This document shows positions 8,391 through 16,830 of a stretch of DNA of 64,000 bases, in pieces. Location: assembly GCF_036250755.1 (NCBI RefSeq), contig NZ_CP109584.1, forward strand, positions 26,297 to 90,296, given 5' to 3'. A model generated the notes under the pieces. The model made no database searches and had not been told where the DNA came from. It was given only the letters and a program-made list of their open reading frames with translations. Positions within the stretch are counted from its first letter, which is position 1. Every line of letters starts with the position of its first letter. This stretch comes from Streptomyces uncialis (lineage in GTDB: Bacteria; Actinomycetota; Actinomycetes; Streptomycetales; Streptomycetaceae). The translations under genes were made by a program, and so were the position numbers.

Positions 8391-8726
8391 TCAGAGGGCA
8401 GTGGAGAGGACGCCGAGGACGAGGGCGGCCGCGCTGCCGAGGACGAGGGCGGCGCTGCCGGAGGCCCAGAAGGGGCGGCCCATGCCCTTGGGGTCGCGGA
8501 GGTCGCTCAGCCCGTCGGCGATGCGCGCGTGCATGGCGGTCAGCGGGGGGAGGGTGGCGTACCAGCGGCCGAGGCGGTCGACCTCGCCGGCGGCTTCGTC
8601 GTCGGGTATGTGTCCGCCGTGGAGCGTGAGGCGGTGGGCGTTGCCTTCGGCGGCCAGGTCGGCGAGGTTCAGGACGACGGGGCTGGTGGTGCGGCAGACG
8701 GTGCAGCGGTAGCGGTAGCGGCGCAC
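8391..8726 (-). CDS. zinc-ribbon protein with C-terminal membrane helix
   Basis: 111 residues from GTG. N-terminal YRCTVC plus LTLHGGHIPD suggests a metal-binding ribbon; the last ~25 residues (SAALVLGSAAALVLGVL) form a transmembrane helix. AGGAG lies 10 bases upstream. Unknown function. Confidence 0.65.
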   Translation of the reverse strand: MRRYRYRCTVCRTTSPVVLNLADLAAEGNAHRLTLHGGHIPDDEAAGEVDRLGRWYATLPPLTAMHARIADGLSDLRDPKGMGRPFWASGSAALVLGSAAALVLGVLSTAL

Positions 8727-8776
8727 GGGGTGTCGGTCTCCTGGGGGCGGGTGGTGTTTCCGGCAGGGAACGGCGA

Positions 8777-8804
8777 CGCCCCGCCCGGGTGTCCGGGCGG
8801 GGCG
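8777..8804. terminator. perfect GC hairpin
   Basis: CGCCCCGCCCGG / CCGGGCGGGGCG arms with a GTGT loop, between two leftward genes; it belongs to the same series of intergenic hairpins as those at 3806 and 7646. Confidence 0.55.
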
Positions 8805-8859
8805 CGATGTCGAGCGGGGGTTTTGGTGGTGTTCTCCGCGTTCTGGGCGGAGGGGGTGG

Positions 8860-9069
8860 TCAGTTGTTGATCTGCCTGCGGAGCTCCGCGGCGAGGCGGA
8901 GGATCTCGTGGGCCATGTCGGTGATCGTCTGGAGCTGCCTGTCGATGTCGGCCGGGTCCGCTCCGGTGAACGAGAACGAGCGGCCGTCGTCGCTGCCCGG
9001 CTGCGGGCCGGTGAACGAGAACGACCGGTCGTCGCGGTTCGGTTCGGGGTTGGTGAACGAGAACGACAC
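8860..9069 (-). CDS. small protein with three SFSFTG repeats
   Basis: 69 residues from GTG with GGAG 6 bases upstream. Three tandem units of SFSFT(N/G)(P/A) separated by Asp-rich linkers make up the first half; the second half is a helix (DRQLQTITDMAHEILRLAAE). No family recognised. The repeat could be a short interaction motif. Confidence 0.6.
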   Translation of the reverse strand: MSFSFTNPEPNRDDRSFSFTGPQPGSDDGRSFSFTGADPADIDRQLQTITDMAHEILRLAAELRRQINN

Positions 9070-9086
9070 GGGCAGCTCCAGCCGGG

Positions 9087-9545
9087 TCAGATGTTCATGT
9101 GGTGGGCGCGCCGGATGGCGGCCTCCCACACGCTACGCACCTGTGCTCCGGTGTGGGAGTCGTTCCAGGAGGGGATCGACTGCCACTGGTTGCCGTGCTG
9201 GCGGCGGGCCTCGTCCAGGAGGAGGTTCCCGGCGTCGCGGTAGGCGGTGGTGCGGGCGCCGGCCGCGGCGCGCAGGGCGCCGATGGAGCAGCGGGCGCCT
9301 TCGGGGTGGATGAGGGTGCGTCTGGCCCAGCCGTGGGTGTAGAGGAACGTGAGCGCGTCGGTGAGGGTGTTCTCGACCGGTCCGGTCAGGCGCACCTGTG
9401 GGGCGGCGGTGAGGTGGAGGGGCACCTGTGCCGGAGCTGCGGGGGTCACGGCGGCGGGTTCCGGTGTGGGGTCGAGGAGTTGGAACGCCTTCGCGTACAA
9501 GTCGGTGTCGAGGGGGGTGAAGTCGGTGTCGGTGCGGGTGTTCAT
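9087..9545 (-). CDS. DUF6197-like protein
   Basis: 152 residues. The block RCSIGALRAAAG followed by SIPSWNDS matches the pattern of DUF6197 proteins found on Streptomyces plasmids and phages. The ATG overlaps the stop of the TraB-like gene (ATGA), so it is expressed with transfer functions. Role unknown. Confidence 0.7.
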   Translation of the reverse strand: MNTRTDTDFTPLDTDLYAKAFQLLDPTPEPAAVTPAAPAQVPLHLTAAPQVRLTGPVENTLTDALTFLYTHGWARRTLIHPEGARCSIGALRAAAGARTTAYRDAGNLLLDEARRQHGNQWQSIPSWNDSHTGAQVRSVWEAAIRRAHHMNI

Positions 9546-11749
9546 GCTGCTCTCCACAGGCCGTTCTCGTTGGTGACCTCGTCCCGCTTCTTCAGCTCGG
9601 ACAGGCGCGGCTTGATGTTCTTGGCGGAGGTGCCGAGTTTTCGGGCGATGGTCTCGGCGGTCATGGGGAGGGATTGCTCCCGCAGGAGTTCGAGGATGCG
9701 CGGTTTGATCAGCTCCTGTCCGTCAGGCGGCCCGCCGGGTCCGGCAGGTCCGGCGGTCTGGTGGGGGCCGCCGGGGTTGTGGTGGGGCTGCTGCTGCGGG
9801 GAGGGGGCGCCCTGTGCTGCGGCGAGGAGGTCGGCGAGGCTGCCGACCAGGTTCTTGCCGCGCTTGTCGACCATCGGCGTCTGGGCGACCGCGTCGCGCT
9901 CGCGCCAGGCGTCGCAGTCCTCGATCCCGACCGGCGGCTCGCCTCCGGCGAGGGAGACGGGCGGCACGTCCAGGTGCAGGGAGCGGAACTGCACGGCCTG
10001 GGAGCCGGGGGTGAGGAGGTAGCCCAGGCCGAAGGTGCCGTCCTCGGGAGCGGCGGCGGCCTCGGTGGCCAGGCCGCTCATGTCCCGGTTGCTGACCTTG
10101 GCGTACTGGCCCGGCCACTGCGAGGGGATCATCGACAGGTCGAGGCCCTCCGCGCCCTCCACCGCGTTCGCCCCGACCAGCGATCCCTGGCCCTTGGCGC
10201 ACCGCAGGAACACCGCGCCACCACCGATCAGCAGCTGTGAGCGGATCACGGTGGAGTTGCCGAGGTCTTCGGCCAGCGGGGTCTGGGTGGCCAGGACCAC
10301 GCCGATGCCCCGCTTGAGGGAGCGGCGGGTCAGCTGTTCCACGATCGCCTTGGCCTCCAGGTGGTACGGGGAGGAGGCCGACAGCAGCATGTGCGCTTCG
10401 TCGATGACGACCAGGACCAGCGGGTCGGTGAACGGGAAGGCGGGGGAGCGGTAGCGGGCTTCGCGGTCGAGCATCATCGCGTAGGCCAGGCGCAGCGCGC
10501 CCATCGCCTCGTCCAGGCCGTCCCCGAGGTAGGCCGAGAGCGAGGCGCCGGCGATGGTCCCGGCCTGCGGGGAGGCGAGGATCACCGCGATGCCGGAGCG
10601 GTGGGCGGAGAGCAGGATCTGCTCCAGCAGCCCCGACTTGCCCGAGCGCGAGCCGCCGACGAGGTAGAGGTGGCGGGCGCCGGACCCGGGCTGCGCCAGC
10701 GGCAGGAGCGCGGCCCGGCCGTCGACGTAGGTGCCGGCGCGGACGTAGCCGCGGGAGTCCATCGACAGCTCGTCCAGGACCGAGGAGAGCATCGTGCCGT
10801 GCATCAGCGCGTGCTCCCGCATCACCCGGATCCCCATCTGCGACGGCTTGTCGCCGGGGGCCAGGGCGATCTGGATCGTCTCCAGGTCCAAGTTGCCCGC
10901 GAGGTCCTGGAGGTTGACGGTGCCGATCGCCCGGCGGTCGCGGGTGGCGATGCCCTCCCAGTCCAGCGGCCCGTCGTAGCGGGTGACGGTCAGGGTGGTG
11001 CCGGGCATCGCGCCCTCCGGGACGCCGACGTACGCGGCCCACAGCTCCTCGGGCGTCGTGGGAGTACCGGCCGTGATCTGCGGCTGCGCCGCCGGTGCCG
11101 TCAGCTGCACGGTGACGGGCAGCGCGTTCGGCGCGAAGTGCTTGGGGTCGCCCAGCTCCACCTGGGAGATGGGCACCCGGTAGACGGCGGCGATGTCGCC
11201 TTCCCGGACCTTCACCTGCTGCCCGGGGGGCAGCGTGATGATCCCGGTGAACGCCACGTGGCCGCCGTCGCCCTGGAGGACGAGCTGCTCCAGGGCGGCG
11301 CCGGGCTGGATGAGCTTGCGGCCCTCGGTCTGGGTGGGGCCGGAGATGAACTCCGCCCAGAAGGCTGCGATCACCTGCTCCTGCGAGGTGAGCCCCGCTC
11401 CCGTGCCCGCGCCCTGGGTGGTGGTCGCGGGCGTGAGCGCGGCGGTGGGGGTGTGTCCGGTGAGGTTGCGGTGGTGGGCGAGGGCGGCCGCCCCGGCCGG
11501 GGCGGCGAGCCCGAGGGCGATCAGCGGGTTCCCGCCCGCGGCGAGGACCTCGCCGGCGGCGATGCCGCAGCCGGTGGTGGTGAGCCCGCACGCGATCAGG
11601 GACCGCAGAGCCGGGGCGGAGGCGCCGACGGCCCACGCTCCGGCTCCGGCCGCCGCGGCGGCGAGGGCGGACCAGGGGCCGGCCACGAGTGGCACCACCG
11701 CGAGCGCGGCGGGCGCGTACTGAACGAACTGAGCTCGGGTCGGCCCCAT
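9542..11749 (-). CDS. TraB/FtsK-like conjugal DNA translocase
   Basis: 735 residues. N-terminal hydrophobic segments (about residues 10-90) form membrane helices. The motor domain has Walker A GGSRSGKS at 365-372, Walker B LVLVVIDEAH at 444-451 and a later LATQT. The last ~60 residues form a winged helix (TAETIARKLGTSAKNIKPRL), as in the DNA-recognising gamma domain of FtsK/TraB. Streptomyces TraB moves double-stranded plasmid DNA between hyphae after binding short repeats near its gene. It heads the transfer region and is coupled to the DUF6197-like gene downstream. Confidence 0.85.
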   Translation of the reverse strand: MGPTRAQFVQYAPAALAVVPLVAGPWSALAAAAAGAGAWAVGASAPALRSLIACGLTTTGCGIAAGEVLAAGGNPLIALGLAAPAGAAALAHHRNLTGHTPTAALTPATTTQGAGTGAGLTSQEQVIAAFWAEFISGPTQTEGRKLIQPGAALEQLVLQGDGGHVAFTGIITLPPGQQVKVREGDIAAVYRVPISQVELGDPKHFAPNALPVTVQLTAPAAQPQITAGTPTTPEELWAAYVGVPEGAMPGTTLTVTRYDGPLDWEGIATRDRRAIGTVNLQDLAGNLDLETIQIALAPGDKPSQMGIRVMREHALMHGTMLSSVLDELSMDSRGYVRAGTYVDGRAALLPLAQPGSGARHLYLVGGSRSGKSGLLEQILLSAHRSGIAVILASPQAGTIAGASLSAYLGDGLDEAMGALRLAYAMMLDREARYRSPAFPFTDPLVLVVIDEAHMLLSASSPYHLEAKAIVEQLTRRSLKRGIGVVLATQTPLAEDLGNSTVIRSQLLIGGGAVFLRCAKGQGSLVGANAVEGAEGLDLSMIPSQWPGQYAKVSNRDMSGLATEAAAAPEDGTFGLGYLLTPGSQAVQFRSLHLDVPPVSLAGGEPPVGIEDCDAWRERDAVAQTPMVDKRGKNLVGSLADLLAAAQGAPSPQQQPHHNPGGPHQTAGPAGPGGPPDGQELIKPRILELLREQSLPMTAETIARKLGTSAKNIKPRLSELKKRDEVTNENGLWRAA

Positions 11750-11764
11750 GATCCTTCGTTCTCC

Positions 11765-12157
11765 TTACTGCTGGGCGTAGAAGCCGGCTTCGGCCATGTC
11801 GACGGGGGAGGAGTCGACCGCGTCGGCGATGCCGCCGTGGTCGTTCTCGGTGGTGGTCTTCGCGTCGTCGGCGGCAGCGGAGGCGCTGTCGGCGGCGGAG
11901 GTGTAGGCGCCGGCCGCGTCCTTGACGCCGGTCATGGTCAGCGCGGCGTCGGCGAACTCAGCGGTGGTCGCGTCGTCGACGGCCAGCGCCTTCATCGTTT
12001 CGGAGGCGTCGAGCATCTGCTCGGCGGCGTCGTCGACGTCGGAGGCGAGGGTGGTGACGGTCTGGGCGTGGGCGTGGACCTTGTGGGTGAGCCAGGCCAG
12101 CTTGGTGCGCAGGGCCGCGTAGTTCGCGGCGTCCTTCAGGGTCTCGGTGGCGCTCAT
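11765..12157 (-). CDS. helical transfer-region protein with conserved C-terminal tail
   Basis: 130 residues, Ala/Thr/Asp-rich, all helix with coiled-coil character (VTTLASDVDDAAEQML). The end HGGIADAVDSSP...AEAGFY matches the end of the next gene's product. GAGAGG lies before the ATG. It lies 15 bases upstream of the TraB-like gene, so a role as a partner or cargo of the translocase is reasonable. No family recognised. Confidence 0.7.
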   Translation of the reverse strand: MSATETLKDAANYAALRTKLAWLTHKVHAHAQTVTTLASDVDDAAEQMLDASETMKALAVDDATTAEFADAALTMTGVKDAAGAYTSAADSASAAADDAKTTTENDHGGIADAVDSSPVDMAEAGFYAQQ

Positions 12158-12177
12158 GGGGGCCTCTCCTGCTCTCT

Positions 12178-13236
12178 TCAGCGGTGGTTGTAGAAGTCGC
12201 GTTCGGCGGGCTTGGTCAGGGGGGAGTCGGCGACGGCCCTGAAGATCGGCCCGTGGCGGAGCTCCGCGTTCGCGGACGCGGTGCGGCATGCCTCCTCGCC
12301 GCCCTGGATCTTGTCGTGGACGTCCTTGGCTGCGGCGGCCTGGAGGTCGAGCTGCTCCTTGAGCAGCTCGCACTTGCCGATGAGGTTCGATCCGACGCCC
12401 TTCGCGGTGATCTCGGCGATGAGTCCGTCGCAGTCCGTGGCCAGCTCCGTGGACTCGTCCATGAGTTCCAGGGCGGTGTCGGTGCTGGCCTGGCACAGGG
12501 TGGCCGAGCCTTCGGCGAGGTCGATGACCTGGGTGAGGGTCATGACCTCACCGCCGCTGTAGGTACGGGACTTGCCCGCGGCGGTCGTGACGTGAACGCC
12601 CTTGTCGTCGACGGTCGCGGAGTGCGGAACGGGCGGGTTGGGCTGCATCGCGGGGTCCTTCCGGATGTGGTCGGGCAGCTTGACGGTGCGGGGCCGCGGA
12701 ATGGTGCCGGGGGGCGGGACCGCGGATCCCGGCGGAACCGTCGGCGGCGGCGGGGGTGCGGACGGCGGGGTCGTCGGCGGCGGAGGTGCGGACGGCGGGG
12801 TCGTCGGCGGCGGAGGTGCGGACGGCGGAGGGGGCGTTGCCGTCGGCGGGGTCGGCGGAGTCGTCGGGGGTGGGGGCGCCGTCGGGGGTGGGGGCGCCGT
12901 CGGGGGAACCGTCGAGGACGGAGACCCTGCGGGCGGCGTTGCCGCAGAAGGCTTGCCGGACGTGGAAACGGAAGGCTTGGCGGTCGGCTTCTTGAGGTAG
13001 GCCGAACGCCATCCGTCGCGCAGGCCACCGGCCATATGTGCGCCCGCCAGCAGACCGTAATGCGTTTTCGCCGCGACGTTGTACGGGGCGTTCCTGAATG
13101 TGTCCGGAGCCCGGGTCGGCTTCCATTTCTCCTTTGTTTTAGCGGGGGGTTTCTTGATTCCCGCCTGCTCGTATTTCCCGTTTGTTTTCTCCACGCCGAA
13201 CAGGTAGCTGATGGCGAGGAGTACCAGGAGTTCCAT
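12178..13236 (-). CDS. membrane-anchored proline-rich protein with conserved tail
   Basis: 352 residues. N-terminal hydrophobic anchor (MELLVLLAISYLFG), then about 80 residues of low-complexity Pro/Thr/Ala with repeated APPPPTTPPS units (residues ~105-190), then a helical C-terminal domain of ~130 residues ending HGPIFRAVADSP...AERDFY. The tail resembles that of the 130-residue neighbour. The proline region may span peptidoglycan. GGGAGG precedes the ATG. Confidence 0.75.
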   Translation of the reverse strand: MELLVLLAISYLFGVEKTNGKYEQAGIKKPPAKTKEKWKPTRAPDTFRNAPYNVAAKTHYGLLAGAHMAGGLRDGWRSAYLKKPTAKPSVSTSGKPSAATPPAGSPSSTVPPTAPPPPTAPPPPTTPPTPPTATPPPPSAPPPPTTPPSAPPPPTTPPSAPPPPPTVPPGSAVPPPGTIPRPRTVKLPDHIRKDPAMQPNPPVPHSATVDDKGVHVTTAAGKSRTYSGGEVMTLTQVIDLAEGSATLCQASTDTALELMDESTELATDCDGLIAEITAKGVGSNLIGKCELLKEQLDLQAAAAKDVHDKIQGGEEACRTASANAELRHGPIFRAVADSPLTKPAERDFYNHR

Positions 13237-13270
13237 GACCCTCCCTTCTGTGACTGTGTGTGGTTGTGGT

Positions 13271-13372
13271 CGGTTACCGGTTACCGGTTACAGCCCCCAG
13301 AGCCACGCCGAACCCCCCGCTGGAGGGTCCGAATCAGGGTTCTGGGGGCCTGTAACCGGTAACCGGTAACCG
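13271..13372. repeat. long inverted repeat made of CGGTTAC heptamers
   Basis: Left arm 13271-13301 has three tandem CGGTTAC units followed by AGCCCCCAGA; right arm 13341-13372 is its complement with one extra base. The loop is about 40 bases. It lies between two transfer-region genes. It could be an operator, an attenuator or a cis-acting transfer locus. Confidence 0.85.
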
Positions 13373-13383
13373 AGTCTGCTCAC

Positions 13384-13602
13384 TCAGCGCGACGACGAAC
13401 CGATGTTGTTCACGGTCGTGTTCGCCGTGTTGAACACCGACTCCAGCGTGGTGCGGATCTCCTCACTGAACGGCGTGTACGGCAGGAAGATCCCGGAGAC
13501 GATCAGCATGATGCAGACCATCATCTGCTTTCCCTTCGTCTTCTTGAAGGTGAAGAACAGGGCCCAGCAGAACAGGGCGAGAGCGAAGAACTGGAGCGTC
13601 AT
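13384..13602 (-). CDS. small two-helix membrane protein
   Basis: 72 residues with two hydrophobic helices (FFALALFCWALFFTF and MMVCIMLIVSGIFLPY) joined by a KKTKGK loop, then a polar tail. Coupled to the upstream gene (TGA AATG spacing of two bases). Fits a small Spd/pore-type transfer protein, but no family recognised. Confidence 0.7.
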   Translation of the reverse strand: MTLQFFALALFCWALFFTFKKTKGKQMMVCIMLIVSGIFLPYTPFSEEIRTTLESVFNTANTTVNNIGSSSR

Positions 13603-13603
13603 T

Positions 13604-14242
13604 TCATGCACCCTTCTCGAAGGTGAATCCCTTGTCGTTCATGGGGGTTACCGCACCCGAACCGGAGGGCGCGGAAAGCTTCTTGTAGGCGATGAATCCG
13701 CCGCCTCCGACAAGCGCCACCCACAGCCACGGGCTGGAGGTGATGCCGCCGCCGGCACTGCCACCGGAGGACTTCTGGGCCCTGGCGGCCGTCCCGCTGA
13801 AGACCGGGGCGTCGCACTCGGGGATCCTCGCGATGTCGTACGAGGCCGCCTTGGCGACCGCCGCCGCACGCTGCTTCATGCACTCGCGGTAGACGGTCAT
13901 CTCCCGCTCGTACACGACCTTGGCGGTGGCCTCCGCGGTCTGCGCCCGCTGCTTGTCGGCCTCCGCTTCGACCAGGGCGTTCGCGGCGCTCTCCTGGGCG
14001 CGCGCACGCTCCTGGGCGGCCTGCTCGTTCTGCATGCTGGTGACGGTGATGACCGTGCCGCACACGGCGACAACGGCGAGCGTGCCGCACACGGCGAGCG
14101 CCGCAGTGTTGCGGCGCATCCCGCCGACCGCAGTGGAAAGACGCGAGGTCGCGGGCTTCTCCGGCTTATCCGGAGTCGGGGGCGTCGGAGGGGTTGGGGG
14201 GTTCATGAGGTTGAACTCCTTGTCCCAGTCGATTCCGGACAT
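13604..14242 (-). CDS. membrane protein with periplasmic-type coiled coil
   Basis: 212 residues. Pro/Thr-rich N-terminus, a membrane helix near residues 65-85 (AALAVCGTLAVVAVCGTVI), a coiled coil (EQAAQERARAQESAANAL), two Cys, and a second hydrophobic helix near residue 180 (WLWVALVGGGGFIAYKK). AAAAGGAG lies upstream of the ATG. Probably part of a cell-envelope transfer structure. Confidence 0.7.
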   Translation of the reverse strand: MSGIDWDKEFNLMNPPTPPTPPTPDKPEKPATSRLSTAVGGMRRNTAALAVCGTLAVVAVCGTVITVTSMQNEQAAQERARAQESAANALVEAEADKQRAQTAEATAKVVYEREMTVYRECMKQRAAAVAKAASYDIARIPECDAPVFSGTAARAQKSSGGSAGGGITSSPWLWVALVGGGGFIAYKKLSAPSGSGAVTPMNDKGFTFEKGA

Positions 14243-14333
14243 GGGCGGCTGACTCCTTTTCGATGTGGAAAGGGGGTTCTGACCAGGGGGAACGTGCTGT
14301 ACCGGCCGGGTGACTGCTTCCGGCAGTCGCAAC

Positions 14334-14366
14334 GAGGGCCAGCCCGATTCACGCGGGCTGGCCCTC
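14334..14366 (-). terminator. terminator hairpin after the coiled-coil gene
   Basis: Perfect 13-bp arms GAGGGCCAGCCCG / CGGGCTGGCCCTC with a 7-base loop, 25 bases past the stop of the leftward coiled-coil membrane gene. Confidence 0.75.
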
Positions 14367-14390
14367 ACTGGTGTGTGCCGGACGGGTGGG

Positions 14391-16661
14391 TCAGGTGAGG
14401 TACTTGTCGGCGTCCTCGGGCCGCAGCAGGCCGGACTCCTTCAGCAGCCGGACGGCCCTGGGCTGGTTGACCGAGAGGTCGGTACGGACCCGGTAGAGGG
14501 TGACGAACCCGTCCTCGTCCCGCGGGAGTTCCTGTACGAGCGGGAGGAGTTCGGCGTCCGTCCGGGCGGGCGTACCGGGTCGGTCCGTACCGCCTGTACG
14601 GCCCGCACCGTTCGTTCCGGTTGCACGGGAGGAGGCGGTGGCCGTACCTGTACGGCCACCCTGTACGGCGTCACGGCCGGGCTGTGTACGGACGCTGACC
14701 GTGCCGGTGCGGTCCTGTACGGCCGCGTGAGCCGCACCGGTACGCCCCCGGGGCGCCGTACCTGTGCGCGCCGCCCCGTCCGGGGTGGTGTGCACGCCGT
14801 ATGTACGGTCGCTGTACGGCCTGGTCAGCGCCCCTTCGCCCCCGTCGTGGTGCGAGGGGTGCGAGAGGGCATGTGCCGGGTCCGTACCGTCGTGTCCGGT
14901 GCCCGTACCGTCCGCTCGTCCGTCGCTGTTCGCGGCGTACAGACCGTCGTGAGCGGGCTGCGTACGGCCGGACGTCGCACTGTCCGTACCGTCCGCCCGG
15001 CGGTGCGTACCTGTACGGGCGTGCGTTCCGCTTCCGCCGTCCGTACCGGTACGGCCCGGCGTACCGGTGGCCGTTGCGGACGGTGCGTCCGTACCGCCGT
15101 GGCCGTCCGTACTGTCGTCGTGCATGAGGGTGTGGACGCGCCAGATGACGGCCACGAAGATCAGGACGACGAAGGTGGTGAGCTGCCACGGAGCCGCTCC
15201 GCCCTCGGGGACGAGGTGCGCCTGCTCGGAGAGGTGGAAGACGACGTTGGCCGACGCCATCAGCAGCAGCGCCGGCGCGATGTCCCGCTTGGTGCGGAAC
15301 GCGGTGACGCAGTAGACGTCGATGCTGACCGGCAGGAGCGGGGCGACGTACTCGTTGATGCCGACCATGCGGGCGAGTTCGTACTCGCCGGAGGCGGCGA
15401 GGCCGACGCCGGCGGCCAGCGCGACCCACGGCGCCATCTTCCACAGTTTGCCGCCGAGGTTCTGGCGCCGGCCGCGCCACTTCGAGGCGGACTTCTTGGC
15501 CTCGCGGGCCTCGTTCAGCAGCCGGCGGGCGCGGGCCTCGTCGGCCTGCGCCCGGTCTGTGATGCCCTTGGCCTTGCGCTCGGCCTCGGCGGTGATGCGC
15601 TCGGCCTGCTTCTGGGCGGCCTCGCGCAGCTCCTGGGCGACGGTGGTGGCCTCGGTCCGCAGCTTCTCGCGCTGCTTGTCGCACGCCGTCTTCAGCCCGG
15701 CGAGCTCCTCGGCCAGGGCCTGGCGCTTGGCGGCGGCCTCGGTATCGAACTTCTCACCGAGCTCGCGCAGCTCGGCGCGCAGTTCGGCGCGGGCCGTCTC
15801 CGCCTCGGCGCTCACGGCGGCGACGTGGGCGTCGGCCTCGCGGCGCCGCACGGCGGCGGCCTCGACCGCGTCCGCGTACAGCGCCTCCGCCTCGGTGCGC
15901 CGGGCGTCGTACTGCTCGGCGGCGGACTTGGCGAGCTGGGCGTGGCGCTCGCGGGCCTGGTCGACCTCCTTCTGCGTAGCGGCGAGCAGGTCGTCGGCCT
16001 CCTCGCGGGCGCGGGCGAGGATCTGTCCGGCCTCGGTGCGGCGGGTGGCAACCAGGGCGGCGATCTCGGTGAGGTCGGCCTCGGCCAGGCGCCGCAGCTC
16101 GGCGACCGCGGTCGAGGTGGCCTGGTGGTCGGCGCCGGCCAGCTCGGTCAGCTCCACCACCTGCGCCCGCGCCCGGGCGAGGAGCTGGTCGGCGCGGGTA
16201 CGGGCCTCGGTCAGGAGCCGGTCGGCTTCGCCACGCAACTTCTGCGCCTCCGCGCGCAAAGTCTCGGCCTCGGTGGTGGCCGCCGCCCGCTGGGCGGTGA
16301 CCTCTTCCTGGGCACCGGCGGTGACGGCCTCGGCGCGGGTGTGCGCGGCGGCCAGGAGGACGGTGGTCTGCTCGTGGGTGTCGGCGACGGTGCGCGCCGC
16401 CTGTTCCTCGGCCTGCGTCTGGAGGACGAGGGCCTGTTCGCGGGCGGTGTCGATGATGTCGGCGGCCCGGTCGCGGGCGTCCGCGACCCTGGCCAGCACC
16501 GCCCAGTCCGTCTCCAGCACCGTCTCCTTCTCCGAGACGGTCCCCGGCTCGGGGGCCGGGGCCGGGGCAGGCAGGGTGGAGGCGGCGGGCTGCGCGACCG
16601 TCGTGGTCGGCTTCTTGGTGCGGGCGGTGGCCCTCTTGGTCCGGGTTCGAGTGGCGGCCAC
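14391..16661 (-). CDS. long coiled-coil protein with DUF2637-like membrane domain
   Basis: 756 residues from GTG with AGGAGG upstream. Residues ~40-400 are an almost unbroken Ala/Glu/Arg coiled coil. Then comes a DUF2637-like domain of four membrane helices (APWVALAAGVGLAASGEYEL, PLLPVSIDVYCVTAF, APALLLMASANVVFHL, TTFVVLIFVAVIWRV), a ~200-residue Gly/Thr/Arg-rich linker and a C-terminal winged-helix-like end (VNQPRAVRLLKESGLLRPE). DUF2637 occurs in Streptomyces Spd proteins, which spread plasmids along hyphae. This is probably the spread/structural partner of TraB. Confidence 0.75.
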   Translation of the reverse strand: MAATRTRTKRATARTKKPTTTVAQPAASTLPAPAPAPEPGTVSEKETVLETDWAVLARVADARDRAADIIDTAREQALVLQTQAEEQAARTVADTHEQTTVLLAAAHTRAEAVTAGAQEEVTAQRAAATTEAETLRAEAQKLRGEADRLLTEARTRADQLLARARAQVVELTELAGADHQATSTAVAELRRLAEADLTEIAALVATRRTEAGQILARAREEADDLLAATQKEVDQARERHAQLAKSAAEQYDARRTEAEALYADAVEAAAVRRREADAHVAAVSAEAETARAELRAELRELGEKFDTEAAAKRQALAEELAGLKTACDKQREKLRTEATTVAQELREAAQKQAERITAEAERKAKGITDRAQADEARARRLLNEAREAKKSASKWRGRRQNLGGKLWKMAPWVALAAGVGLAASGEYELARMVGINEYVAPLLPVSIDVYCVTAFRTKRDIAPALLLMASANVVFHLSEQAHLVPEGGAAPWQLTTFVVLIFVAVIWRVHTLMHDDSTDGHGGTDAPSATATGTPGRTGTDGGSGTHARTGTHRRADGTDSATSGRTQPAHDGLYAANSDGRADGTGTGHDGTDPAHALSHPSHHDGGEGALTRPYSDRTYGVHTTPDGAARTGTAPRGRTGAAHAAVQDRTGTVSVRTQPGRDAVQGGRTGTATASSRATGTNGAGRTGGTDRPGTPARTDAELLPLVQELPRDEDGFVTLYRVRTDLSVNQPRAVRLLKESGLLRPEDADKYLT
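14483..15111. repeat. cluster of GTAC-centred hexamers inside a coding region
   Basis: About 26 GTAC tetramers in ~630 bp, mostly as CGTACGG, CCGTACC or TGTACGG, against about 2-3 expected by chance. They encode the Gly/Thr/Arg linker of the DUF2637-like protein. Confidence 0.8.
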
Positions 16662-16830
16662 GCCGCCTCCTTCCAGGTCGGGTGCCGCCCCAGCATTCCC
16701 GGGGCGGCGGTGGTACGGGGTGGGTGAATGAGCCACGCGGGTTGGGCAGCTCCGGCGGCCTGTCCGGGGCTCCCGCCGGGCGGGCGTGGTCCCGGATTCC
16801 GCCGTCGGGTGCCGGGTGGGCGGGGCCGGG

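Noticed and set aside
12755..12830. GGTCGTCGGCGGCGGAGGTG direct repeats as a CRISPR or iteron set
   Set aside because: They encode the proline-rich repeats of the membrane-anchored protein, so protein-level repetition explains them.
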